DNA of 64,000 nucleotides, from NCBI RefSeq assembly GCF_004210375.1, contig NC_134837.1, positions 19,477,586-19,541,585 of the forward strand, given 5' to 3'. Origin of the DNA: Tachypleus tridentatus. Its lineage: Eukaryota; Arthropoda; Merostomata; Xiphosura; Limulidae. The notes below the pieces were generated by a model. The model was not told the DNA's origin, ran no database searches, and saw only the letters and a list, made by a program, of their open reading frames with translations. The position numbers and the translations under genes are program-made. Positions 35,406 to 46,893 of the stretch are shown here, piece by piece (positions within the stretch are counted from its first letter, which is position 1; each line of letters begins with the position of its first letter).

Positions 35406-35475
35406 CTTCCGTGTGTGTGTTTCCTTAAAGCAAAGCCACATCGGACTGTCTGCTGAGTCCACCGAGGGTAGGCTA
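35406..35475 (-). repeat. SINE family 2 fragment
   Basis: gtgtgtgtgtttccttaaag, caaagccacatcggactgtc, tgctgagtccaccgaggg: the 3' part of family 2 in minus orientation. Confidence 0.72.
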
Positions 35476-37000
35476 AAACCTGCCCAAAAATGCTCGTTAT
35501 TTTTGTATTTTGAGCCTGACTAAGAGGGACTCGTGAAATGAATTACTGTGTGGTCCACGTCTTTAATGGTAAAGATACAGTGTTTATTATCATACAGTGG
35601 CTGTGATGAGTTTGTAAGCTCTTAGTTTTTGAAGAACATGGCTAATAACACGAAATAATTTGATGTTTTTTGAAAAATAATCTTATCATTTGAGAATACA
35701 TCCGACATTATTAATAATGGCAGAAAAATGATTGTCATGACCTTCAAAATCCTTAACATTAGGGTTACTGATAGTTTCAGCTTTTGCCATATAGTTTTTA
35801 TCATTTTTTCAAGAAGCTTTTGTTTTAACTAAGTTACATAACGGATACTTTGTTCATCTGTTTATAAACCAAAAATATCGAGGCTCTTTACCTGGTACGA
35901 TATTCTATTCACCCGACACCATAACAGATTCTGTAAGAAAAATATTCCTGGACTAATACCGACAGGAAGAGTACACCTTCAACTTTCAAGATGATATGGT
36001 AATATGATAAAATACATCATCCTTAATAGTCTCATTGTTGAGTTATTATACGACAATATAAATGGTTTCCACACTTTACTCAATGACTTATGAAAAGTCA
36101 TTCATTATTATAGATAGTAAATATACTTTTATATCATGAGGTATTGTTGGCATACTCTATCAATACGTTTTACAGTTCAGGGATGTGTTTCTCGCCATCT
36201 GTGGTATTGACCTTTTTAGATGAACAACTATTACTTGTATATGCATGGATGGCCATATACAGAAACAAGTTTATGTGGCCATGGTCTATAGCTCTTGTAC
36301 CTAACTATGAATGAAGTACAACTAACAAGTATAGCCAGGTAAGTATACAGAGGTTAGACTGCATCAAATAGTTTGAAGGTGTTAATATCCAACATGGCCT
36401 TAACTGTGACCAGGACAAAATATTAAATTGTAGTTTTAATGGCTTCTGTAAGGTGCATAACACTGTATACAAATTTTGTGGGTGTTTCTATCACAAGTGT
36501 AACCGATGTTATGATCCTGACACAATGAAAGCTGTTTCCAATAAATCAGTGTAGTCTTTCAGAGAACGTACATTGGACAGATAACATACACTAGAAGTTC
36601 TGAAGTATGGTATGAAGTTGTTTCGATCTTGGAACATACATTAATCACATGAAATCCATCAACATGAACTTAATTATTGTTATTAAGAGCACCACACAAC
36701 ATTTCTTCACATGGATAGATGGGACAGTTTCTATAGTCGTACAGTCAATGCTACTAGGCGTTTGTACGATTTGAAAAAAAGGCGAAAAGTTGTGGTACAT
36801 CGACTTCCCGTGATCATCACAACAAATGTTTGAAACATACATTATTGTTCCAGATTCATTAAGTGTAAAATCTTAGCTCAAAAGAAAGTCTATTATCCCG
36901 TTCTACCTCTGAGAAGTGAACATTAATTTTCCTCTATGTTACACGTGTCAATTTAAAGATACTACTACTGTGTAACAACTAAAATGGCGAGAAAGCATTC
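35476..37000. other. Intergenic, unassigned
   Basis: No supported feature. Around 36430-36460 the phrase atggcttctgtaaggtg recurs from 32439 (atggcttccgtaaggtg), hinting at an old low-copy repeat. Confidence 0.3.
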
Positions 37001-37002
37001 GG

Positions 37003-37163
37003 GTAGTAGAGTGTGCTTATTAACTATTGTAAAGTGATTACATTTGTCATTTACCAAAGTAGTAGAGTGTGCTTATTAACTATTGTAAAGTGATTACATT
37101 TGTCATTTACCAAAGTAGTAGAGTGTGCTTATTAACTATTGTAAAGTGATTACATTTGTCATT
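37003..37163. repeat. 56-bp tandem repeat, about 2.9 copies
   Basis: Units start at 37003, 37059 and 37115 with gtagtagagtgtgcttatta and include agtgattacatttgtcattt. The copies are almost identical, so the duplication is recent. It lies about 390 bp upstream of the 119-bp array. Confidence 0.95.
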
Positions 37164-37550
37164 TTCACAAAAGGTCCATGAAACGTTTCAAAGAATATAT
37201 TGATATGTTTTAGAAAATAAAACAAAAAGTTTGTCATGGCCCTCTTATTGCATCATATCAAAAGCACATCAGGAATATATTGAAGAGTATGATGAATAGG
37301 AAGGTGTGCAAACGACCCTGAAATCATGAGCTTAATCCATGAAAAAAGATAAGTTGCAAAATTTTGTCGTAACTCTTTATTGGGTATATCTGAGGACAAA
37401 TTGCAACTGACCAATGTTATATCTAGTAAACAGTATTATTCTTTAATAAATTGTAACATCAAAATTGTAACAGTTGTTACTTTTATTATTGACAAAGTTA
37501 TTGCTCTTCATTGAAGACACGTCTAAAAAAATCAAACAAACACCTTTCTG

Positions 37551-38745
37551 GTTGCTTTTACTACTTCTCAACCACATCTGAAATCATGCACTAGAGATGT
37601 CAGGCTTGTCTGTGGTGCTTCCATTGTTGTTTACATTTCGTATGGAACTACCAGCCTCCCTCTAGGTGATTATCTTTTACTACTTCTCAACCACATCTGA
37701 AATCATGCACTAGAGATGTCAGGCTTGTCTGTGGTGCTGCCATTGTTGTTTACATTTCGTATGGAACTACCGGCCTCCCTCTAGGTGATTATCTTTTACT
37801 ACTTCTCAACCACATCTGAAATCATGCACTAGAGATGTCAGGCTTGTCTGTGGTGCTGCCATTGTTGTTTACATTTCGTATGGAACTACCGGCCTCCCTC
37901 TAGGTGATTATCTTTTACTACTTCTCAACCACATCTGAAATCATGCACTAGAGATGTCAGGCTTGTCTGTGGTGCTGCCATTGTTGTTTACATTTCGTAT
38001 GGAACTACCGGCCTCCCTCTAGGTGATTATCTTTTACTACTTCTCAACCACATCTGAAATCATGCACTAGAGATGTCAGGCTTGTCTGTGGTGCTGCCAT
38101 TGTTGTTTACATTTCGTATGGAACTACTGGCCTCCCTCTAGGTGATTATCTTTACTACTTCTCAACCACATCTGAAATCATGCACTAGAGATGTCAGGCT
38201 TGTCTGTGGTGCTGCCATTGTTGTTTACATTTCGTATGGAACTACTGGCCTCCCTCTAGGTGATTATCTTTTACTACTTCTCAACCACATCTGAAATCAT
38301 GCACTAGAGATGTCAGGCTTGTCTGTGGTGCTGCCATTGTTGTTTACATTTCGTATGGAACTACCGGCCTCCCTCTAGGTGATTATCTTTTACTACTTCT
38401 CAACCACATCTGAAATCATGCACTAGAGATGTCAGGCTTGTCTGTGGTGCTGCCATTGTTGTTTACATTTCGTGTGGAACTACCGGCCTCCCTCTAGGTG
38501 ATTATCTTTTACTACTTCTCAACCACATCTGAAATCATGCACTAGAGATGTCAGGCTTGTCTGTGGTGCTGCCATTGTTGTTTACATTTCGTATGGAACT
38601 ACTGGCCTCCCACTAGGTGATTATCTTTTACTACTTCTCAACCACATCTGAAATCATGCACTAGAGATATCAGGCTTGTCTGTGGTGCTGCCATTGTTGC
38701 TTACATTTCATATGGAACTACTGGCCCCCCTCTAGGTGATTATCT
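37551..38745. repeat. 119-bp tandem array, 10 copies
   Basis: Units anchored on ctacttctcaaccacatctg start at 37561, 37680, 37799, 37918, 38037, 38155, 38274, 38393, 38512 and 38631. The period is 119, except 118 between the fifth and sixth where one T is missing. Inner units are nearly identical; the first and last carry most differences, as expected from homogenisation by unequal exchange. The unit length is not a multiple of three and no frame is shared. Each unit contains ttgtttacattt, a forkhead-type binding-site match. Confidence 0.97.
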
Positions 38746-39647
38746 CGGAGGATTTACAGATAATATTGATGTGAAGATGTAAATTCCTGTTTTATCAACA
38801 ATTAGAAGTTAAATAATTCTTCAAATGAAGAATAAAATATTAGAAATGTTTAATCCTTCTTAGCATCATGTTATAATAATGAAGGACAGGAAAATATATC
38901 AGAATGTTGAAATACTATAAAGAATTAACAAACCAGATAGCAATAACTAAATAAATACTTCCATGTTTACACCAAGGGACATTTTTATCAGAATTTAACA
39001 TAAAGTTATTAAACATTTTATTTCATGAGAAGGTGATCCTTTGTATATAAAACAAATCATATTGTGTATATTATCACTGCAGTTTAAGTTATATCATTAC
39101 TTACAACGTTCTTTCACTTGCCCAATGTCCAGTTCAACTGGAAACAGTAAAACGCAATTTGTTATCAAATTCTCGTGATTTCATTCACCCTACTCTAAAA
39201 AATATTGTATGATTCTACAGTGTTATATTTTTACCAAAAAATGTTTGTGATTATTTACAACCCATAGAAAGCCAAATATCTTTATAATTAACGATCTTAT
39301 GTGTGAGAGTGGAAGTCACTATTTAACTTATCCATGTTTTATATTATGCCAAATCTATTCTTCTGAGGTAGAGAAATGTGTAACATTAGTTTAAACACTC
39401 AATACGTAATTTTGTTTAAGAATGTGAGAAACAAGTCTCAGTTGAATGCTTTAGCGAGACAAAAGTTTCTGACACACGTCAAAAACTTTGAAGAAACCTA
39501 TCAAGTTGCAACTCGGCAACGTTTGGATATCTAATCATCAATTTCAAACTGTAAACTCCTGACCAATTACGTTTAAGAACTAATTTATTTCCAGGAGATG
39601 AGATTGCAGTGTATGTACCCAAATGGTGTATGTCCAAACGTCATGAT
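38746..39647. other. Intergenic, no feature seen
   Basis: AT-rich with no supported signal. Confidence 0.4.
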
Positions 39648-39846
39648 TACTAGAGGGACGGCAGCTAGTCATTACCACCCACCGCCAATTCTTGGGCTAC
39701 TCTTTTACCAACGAATAGTGGGATTGACCGTAACATTATAGCGTCCCCACGGCTGAAAGGGCGATCATGTTTGGTGTGATGGGGATTCGAACCCGTAACC
39801 CTCGCATTACGAGTCGAGTGCCTTAACCACCGGGCCATGACGGGCC
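39648..39846 (-). repeat. SINE family 1, truncated
   Basis: From actagagggacggcagctag to ccgggccatgacgggcc in minus orientation. The 3' end (about 70 bp of tail region) is missing. The tRNA-like head and B box (gggttcgaatcccc on the minus strand) are well kept. Confidence 0.88.
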
Positions 39847-40964
39847 TTGCCCGAGCTAACACCGATTTTACGACTTTTATTTCTGATTGTGCTTTAAATG
39901 TTTAAAGGGCAATATTCCCACGAGTAAAATACAAAATCAGAAACTTAGAAAACACAAATCATTATTGAGAGGGATGGCTGATGAGAAAACACGTGTCACA
40001 AAGAAACGAAACTAGTACAGAAAGATAGGTTTTTTACCATTACGCGTTGCACCATGGAACATGCAAAAAGAATGATTCTCATTCACGAACAACTAATACA
40101 AACACTTTATCATCCTAAAGCTTCTAAAGGATCCACTCACAACTTGTTAAAGTCTATACATAAAATTATAAATTATTATACATAATAATAATATGTTACC
40201 TGTAGATGCTAAAGCCAATATGTTAACTCATGTGCAACAATATAATGAAATCTTCCAATCTAAATTCGTAGAACCTATTGAAGTTCAAATGGAATCGCTG
40301 ACTCATGGCAACATACCTTTGAAATATAAATATACAGCTGAAATACTGTAAAACTTAATCAATACATTCTAGTGGAGATGTAACATAGAACGATCAATGA
40401 GAAATAGTGACTGATGGAAGACTTGTCTCAGACAGTAATATAATCGATCTGATCAATAATGTATTACAGAGATGGAAGAATTTTAATCCTACTAGATGGA
40501 AATAATTTACAGAACAATTATTATACACGAATATGATGTAAAAATTTCTTGGGAATGTAAACAGACAATCATACATCTAGCATGATGATCGTACTGTTTG
40601 TGTTTTTCTAAACTGACTCACTTTTAATGAACGAGCTTTGTATTACACAATCGTTTACTTCGTGATTGTTGTCATGGGCTGCTGCCAACCACTAACTTCT
40701 GTTAATGTTATCTGTCATCTGAGGCTTAACTTTGTCTTTTAAAGGTCAAATCATAACTACTGCTACACACAGTAAGTCAAGTAGACAAAAGTGGTACCAG
40801 ATTATTTGTAGGTAGTAAGTAATATGGATAAAAGCCTACAATCTATTTAATATGATAATACACACTTTACCAGTAACTGGGAAACAATCATTATATAGAT
40901 CAGTAAAAGCAATATGTAAACCCTACATTCTAAACCAATGTCAACGACTGATTAGAACATCAAC

Positions 40965-41230
40965 ATTCACTTATTCTACACAAACCTGTAAGATATAGAT
41001 TTTAAGAAATGAGTAATCTTTAATTATATTGATACACAGTGGCAAGCTGATTTAAGTTGAACCACTGTAAGAAGTATTTGTTAAATATGTTGATGTGTTT
41101 TCTAAGGTTATTCTAATTAAAGATACAAAACAAGTAACACTTTTAAAAGCCTTCACATGATTCATAAAACAAAGTCTAAAATCCTTGTAGCCTTCAAAAC
41201 CATGTTGGAAAAGCAGAATTTACTGATCAG
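40965..41230 (+). pseudogene. Polinton-like integrase remnant
   Basis: Key residues seen are the QWQAD stretch at about 41029-41050 (first catalytic Asp region), DVFSK at about 41093-41107 and IKDTKQV after it. This spacing matches the RNase H-fold core of integrases of the type annotated as transposon-derived F54H12.3. Frameshifts and stops separate the parts, and the second Asp and Glu are not visible. It is non-functional. Confidence 0.5.
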
Positions 41231-41290
41231 CTGTTTCAAACAGAATTTACTGATCAGCTGTTTCAAACAGAATTTACTGATCAGCTGTTT
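41214..41290. repeat. 27-bp tandem repeat, about 2.9 copies
   Basis: The unit cagaatttactgatcagctg plus tttcaaa is repeated exactly at 41214, 41241 and 41268. The unit is a multiple of three and lies where the integrase-like reading ends. It includes the palindrome tgatca. Confidence 0.95.
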
Positions 41291-41377
41291 TAATGTTATT
41301 TCAAAGAATAAGAGTTACACTTCATTATTATGCATAAATGATACATAAATGTCTACTGTTAAACGTTGTAATTACGC

Positions 41378-41455
41378 TAAAATCAGGGATTCGATTCCCC
41401 TCGGTGGGCTCAGCATATAGCCCGATGTGGCTTTGCTATAAGAAAACAAACACGT
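41378..41455 (+). repeat. SINE family 2, 3' part
   Basis: aaaatcagggattcgattcc (B-box region), cctcggtgggctcagcatat, agcccgatgtggctttgcta, then a taagaaaac tail. This is the best-preserved example of the family 2 core here. Confidence 0.85.
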
Positions 41456-44083
41456 TGTAATCATATTTTAAAAACTAGAATGTGGTGCTGTTTTACTCAC
41501 CGTGGAACATACAAATACATCTTAGTGCCTATAACAGCTCGTATCACTGGAGTACCAAAGTAAGACTGATAGATATTAATTACTCTAATCAGACTGTAGT
41601 GTGGAAAGTTTTCTACAAACCACAAGCGAAAAAAAAAAACACTACTTAACTTGGAAATAATAAAAATTTTTTTTTTTATTAAGTAGAAAGTATATCCAGA
41701 TAAGTTTAATAGTTGAGTCTCTCAAGCCGATCTGAAATGATTGCCATATAAAATTTTATGTATAATTCTATTACCTATTGTTCAATATGGATTAGTTGCA
41801 CGTAATGTAACCCAGCAATACTTCTATAAATTATAACACACATCTTCCAAGGGCTGGTGGGAAGTGGCCTTGGCCCAGACTACAGTATTCGCACAGTTTT
41901 CGTGATATATCTAACATTACAGGATGGATTTCTCTCATTTCTGGCTCTGAAGGCGTCAATGAAGTCAATACAAAAAGCCTGAGGATTTGATTAGAATACC
42001 AAACGTGTTAGAAGAATTGTATTATGGATGTGACACAAATCTTTACGTACCTGTGATTCATTTACCAAACTGATTATGTTATACGCTAGGTCAGCATGGC
42101 TGCTCACAAACCTCTTTTACTACACAGAATTAAGCATGCCAAAACGGTACACGAGATTAGAATGACTAAATAAATGTTACTGTTTTGCACTTATTTCTCG
42201 TGTAAATCGTTTGTTTGAAGTAATCTTGTGATCGGCTGTTTGTTTTATGTTAATTGTTTTATTCTCTTTCTCTTCTCTTTTTTTTTTTCCAACGTTCACT
42301 GCATATGTATGGTAAGCTTACCATACAAAGTTGTGCTCTTTTGCTAACTCTATAAGACGCTTACATATGATTATCGTATAAAACCCAAACAATAAGTTCT
42401 CCATAACAAATCTCTTTTTCAGTATTATAAAATACCATGTAGGAGTAAAGTTTTTACTACAACACGAGTGACACTCTAGGTAGTTCAACAGTCTCTAACA
42501 GAATGCTAAGTGTCAGTGTTTTAGCTGCAGGAACCATTAGATTCTTAATTGGTCTAGATTGCACGAATACTGCATTGTGTTACTGGCTAACTTGAAATGT
42601 AAAGGATGCAATACTATGCTAACCTTAGTTTTAAAAAGTCATCTTTATTCATGAAACTTGAATCTCATTTCCAGCTGTCTTGCTTGGTGACTGATGTCAT
42701 CACTACAGTAGTTCATCCAAAGAATTTCATAATTCAAATGTCGTGATGTTTATTTTATTTTTCCTTTGTAAAGTTGGAGTAGCATCACGGATCCTCATTC
42801 AACTGTTTGCAACGTCAACTTATTCACTTTGCGCTTCTTAGTCCAGTCAGTATTTCAAAAGCTCATTGGTTACAAATTAATTAACTTATTACTATATTTT
42901 ATAAACTTTTGAGTGCTACAATACTACTTAATTTCATGTTTGATGTATTTAGTCATTAAAGCAAAATATAAAAATCTTCTAGTTAGATTTGCAGGATTTA
43001 TGTACTGCTGTTGCATACCAGAGCCCTAACTCAGTCTCTTTGCTTGAAACATTTTTTTCTCTACTTTCCTTTCTCTTACTAACTTTCCGTCTGGTAAAGT
43101 GCAAACTTGCGTATCGATGCATACTTCTGTCTCAGCGTATATTGAAATTGAGTATGATATATTATAATGTTATGAAGCCTCTTTACATCATTAGAGCCCA
43201 CGGCACCATTTCCACTCATGCTTTGAATCGCCATTGTGAATCTTGACAGTAGCTCTACAGTATAATTTTCATTCCAAAAGGCTGCACTGTAAGAATATCA
43301 TGTTTTTCTATAACACATTTAGCGCATGAGAACATTTTCTCACTACCCATTTCAATGATCCAATCATACATGAATCAATAGGGGCTGTGTATGGTGATTT
43401 GACCAGTATATATTCATATGAAATAGCAATATTACCCATTTCTTTCTACAGCTAAAGGTATAGAATGATTGATTAGTGAGGATATTATTATAAGCTTTAT
43501 CTTGAGGAACACTCATTCTGTTAGGTTCATTTCCAGGTGAGATTCTTCTTGACTATATTGCTTGCTGTTGTACTGGCGCTTGAGACAAGTGAACGGATTT
43601 GACGTTTGTGTTTGAGAATTCTCACCATTCATTCTCACCTATTACAAGATTATGCACTTTGCTTACCATGGTTAGAATACTAGTTGCTGCAGAGTTTCTT
43701 CTGGATGGTTCTGGTGCCCAAGTTGATCAATATACACTTAGTTTTCAATGCCACTAAGTACAAGGGATACTGTCTTTTAAAAATTTCAAATTTCTAATCT
43801 GTACACATCTTATTGATTTGGGTACGTAAAAATTTTTCATTTAAAAGGGCTGTTACATACCATTCTCGAAAGTAACAAATATTCACTGGTATCACACAAA
43901 ACACCAATGTAAAATATAGTTTTCATACATATAATTCCACTGTGACATTATATAAACCTTAGTTGTCATGTGGTGTGCATATTCAAAATAATTTTAATAT
44001 AATATACTCAAAGTTGCATTATTCGTTATCTAGGAATTTGGGTGGATAATATAATTTGGAAGTTTGATAATGGTATGCTTAAG
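41456..44083. other. Intergenic, unassigned
   Basis: Less AT-rich patches (about 41840-41900, 42980-43250, 43500-43740) could be further remnants of the element at 40050, but no domain is recognised. An 85-codon frame at 42989-43246 is not supported as a gene. Confidence 0.3.
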
Positions 44084-44475
44084 CAGGATAATGTTTTAAA
44101 TAAATATTAAAAACATCTTTAATGCGGATGTTTCCGAATTTTTTTAAAAAATCATCATCAACTATAACATCTAAAAAAGAATCAGTTCATAATATTCAAA
44201 CTACAAAAAGAATCAGTTCATAATATTCGAACTACAAAAAACAACATTATCATTGCGTGCGTTTCCGTATTAAATCAAAAGTTTATAAAGAACAGATTTG
44301 AATGAAATCTGGCTCAATGCTAATGTTGTTTTCAGTAGTTTAAGTATTATTTTTTTATTTGACATATTAACGGTGACAACAGACTTTAAGGAAACTCCGA
44401 AACGCCAATACTAAAGATGATTTTTTTTGGTATTACAATGTTTTTAATATTTATTACTAAACTTCTCTTTTTACT
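44084..44475. repeat. Imperfect inverted repeat with internal duplication
   Basis: aaataaatattaaaaacat at about 44099-44117 is inverted as atgtttttaatatttatt at 44438-44455, and cgtttcgg-type blocks near both ends match loosely. Inside, agaatcagttcataatattc occurs twice (44177-44196 and 44209-44228). It could be a small non-autonomous element, but the edges are unclear. Confidence 0.4.
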
Positions 44476-44656
44476 GGATAATATTTATTTCCGAATACTG
44501 AAGGAAACAAAAACCAAACAGATTTATTGCTGTTAACTTAAATAAAGTTAACGAAAAGAACTACACGATGATAAAATTCAAATAGACTACCAGAATGATA
44601 GATTATAGGCCTAGAAAATCTCTGAGAATCTGGGTAAAAAAGATATTAGAAAATGT

Positions 44657-44952
44657 AAAAGAGTATAAGTTTCTTTGTTTTTGCAATTCGCGAAAAAGCT
44701 ACACTGTCCGTACTAGCTGTCCCTAATTTAGCTGTATACGATTAGAAGGAAGGCAACAACCATCACCATCCATTGTCAATGCTTGAGCTGCTCTTTTTAC
44801 CAACAGAGAGTGGGATTAATCGTAACATTAGAACATCTCTACGGCTGAAAGGGTGAGTATGTTTGGTGTGACGGAGATGAGAGCCCGCAACCCTCAGACT
44901 ACGAGTCAAATGCCTTAATCGCCTGGCTATGCCGGGCCGAAAAGGATATAAG
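44657..44952 (-). repeat. SINE family 1 with near-exact target duplication
   Basis: The SINE runs about 44670-44939, minus orientation, slightly internally shortened near the tail. Flanks aaaagagtataag (44657-44669) and aaaaggatataag (44940-44952) differ by two bases and read as an aged target-site duplication. Confidence 0.9.
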
Positions 44953-46418
44953 AGTGGCCGCTGGTTGAAATAATTAATACCTACGATCGATTAAAACATC
45001 GTAAGTATATTAAAAGAGAGAAAAAATACCATTAAACTGGGAGTTGGTCTTTAAAATAGTAAAAATGGGAGAGAGGGAACTGCTCAATTATTATGAAGTA
45101 ACTGTATACCTAAACGTCTCTTCTTTTTTCTGGTCAGTTTTTATTAGTATGTGGGTGCATTTCATTGATTAGTAGGTCTTCCTCTGGAGTGTTATCTGAT
45201 ATACTTGAATGAAGTTAGAATTAATCCACGTCTGGCTAAAAATATATGAAAAAAAGTTATTTAAAATTAGGCATTTGGGCCAAATCATATTTATCCTAAG
45301 ATATTGAAGGTAACATGAGAGCAGGTTTATGAACAATTAATATTTATTTCTAATGAATCCAATAAAAGTGAATGTCATGTAATGTATGAACATATCATGT
45401 GTTTTGTATCATATTGTATCATTATATATTTATTCTGCATGTGTGAAGGGTTCAAATAAAGCATAGTCAAGAAATCTGTGATATTATTTTACCTACCTTT
45501 GTTTCTTTATTCTTTTCAAGTTAATAATACCTTTTATTTCTGTGGAAGTAATATTACAACACTGAAGATTGTGCAAGGATGTAGACAGCACTGTCTTTCA
45601 GTGGTGGATCAGATAATTTATTGATGTTGTGATCTCAGATATGTTTGAACAAGAATGATCAATCACGTGAAAATGCTAGACACCATTGATGAGCCCAATC
45701 TATCCTTTGAAATAAAGAAAGATGGATTTAGTCATACTAGAATAGATAGATTCAGAGCAAACAGTTGAAGATAGAGGATCCGGTAAAAGAGATCATCCCA
45801 TGTTAATAAAGCAACTACACACACTGATTGCAGAATATGTATGATATGATAAAGATAGATCATTTTGTGTTTCGTTTCATTATTTCATCCATTTTTGCGA
45901 CTCAGTAACTAAGCGCTGGAGTATGACTTCGTAACTGGTAACTTGACTAAATCTTCCGTCATAACTCACATTTGCCAACTTTACTTGGAAATGTTACATT
46001 TAGTCTGAATGTAGGTTTGGTGTGATTCGACTTTCAGGAGTCATCGGTAATGTACTATATAAGTATCTTCTTTGAAATCTTGTACTAGTTGAAACAAGAG
46101 GTAAGTTTTTAAACTGAGGGAGTATTAGTTAGGTAATAAAAAGTAGAATGTTATTTCTAATGAGGGTGAAGTTATGGTAGTTTAATGTTGCGTGTAGGGT
46201 GTCTCAAGGTTCTGTACCAAGTTCTTTGCTGTAATATTGATAGTGAAGTAACCTTTAAATTTACTAAATTTGCAGATGATGTTAATTTAAATTGACGGAT
46301 ATTTTCGTATTGTGCAAAAATATGTTCTAATTTTTGCAAATAAATTTATAATATTTGGTGAGCTGGGCTATTTATGACATCTGGCAGGTACTTTAACATT
46401 AGTAAAAGCAAAGTAATT
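44953..46418. other. Intergenic, no feature seen
   Basis: AT-rich. Near 46190-46290 a reading such as GVSQGSVPSSLL and KFADDVNLN hints at a tiny LINE reverse-transcriptase scrap, too short to annotate separately. Confidence 0.35.
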
Positions 46419-46714
46419 TATATCAGTTGGCCCGGCATGGCCAAGCGTGTTAAGGCGTACGACTCGTCATCTGAGGGCCGCGGGTTCGCATCCCCGTCGC
46501 GCCAAACATGCTCGCCCTTTCAGCCGTGGGGGAGTTAAAATGGCGGTCAATCCCACTATTCGTTGGTAAAAGAGTAGCCCAAGAGTTGGCGGTGGGTGGT
46601 AATGACTAGCTGCCTTCCCTCTAGTCTTACACTGCAAAATTAGGGACGGCTAGTACAGATAGCCCTCGAGTAGCTTTGTGCGAAATTCAAAAACAAACAA
46701 ATAATATATCAGTT
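46419..46714 (+). repeat. SINE family 1, full length, exact target duplication
   Basis: The SINE at 46429-46704 runs from ggcccggcatggccaagcgt to a caaacaaa tail, flanked by an exact 10-bp duplication tatatcagtt (46419-46428 and 46705-46714). It is the best-preserved copy, with a tRNA-like head and B box gggttcgcatcccc. Confidence 0.94.
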
Positions 46715-46720
46715 ATCGCA

Positions 46721-46893
46721 ATATTAATTGTTTGTTAGTTCCCAACGAATAGTGGGATTGACCGTCACATTTTAACGCCCCCACGGCTGAAAGGACGAGC
46801 ATGTTTGGCGCGACGGGGATGCGAACCCGCGACCCTCGAATTACGAGTCGCACGCCTTACGCGCTTGGCCATGCCAGGCCTACGATATTAATT
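46721..46893 (-). repeat. SINE family 1, internally deleted
   Basis: After a short gtttgtt tail, the sequence jumps to cccaacgaatagtgggattg and runs to the head ccatgccaggcc, minus orientation. Flanked by atattaatt at 46721-46729 and 46885-46893, a 9-bp target duplication. It lies about 7 bp from the preceding copy's duplication, in inverted orientation. Confidence 0.85.

Larger units (their letters stand above)
40050..41330 (+). mobile_element. Polinton/Maverick-like integrase region, decayed
   Basis: Two successive coding-like remnants share an orientation. The first (about 40053-40600) shows HAKRMILIHEQLIQTLYHP, MLPVDAKANMLTHVQQYNEI and LINNVLQRWKNFNPTRW in changing frames, a layout I associate with an uncharacterised ORF near integrases of Polinton or adintovirus-type elements. 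The second (about 40965-41230) resembles a retroviral-type integrase of that class: LHKPVRYRF, then a QWQADLVELN-like stretch, YVDVFSKVILIKDTKQV, and a short AFKTMLEKQNL. Element identity is an inference; other genes of such an element were not recognised nearby. Confidence 0.5.

Noticed and set aside
37551..38745. CRISPR-like array
   Set aside because: The units are head-to-tail with no unique spacers, 119 bp long, and the DNA is eukaryotic. It is a tandem satellite.
39665..39862. 65-codon minus-strand frame
   Set aside because: It lies almost entirely within a family 1 SINE.
46190..46290. LINE reverse-transcriptase scrap (GVSQGSVPS, KFADDVNL readings)
   Set aside because: Suggestive of RT motifs but too short and isolated to annotate as an element; mentioned only in the intergenic entry.
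33254..46893. tRNA-like heads of SINE copies as functional tRNA genes
   Set aside because: They continue without a break into the SINE body, occur many times with the same body, are flanked by target duplications, and the cloverleaf is imperfect.
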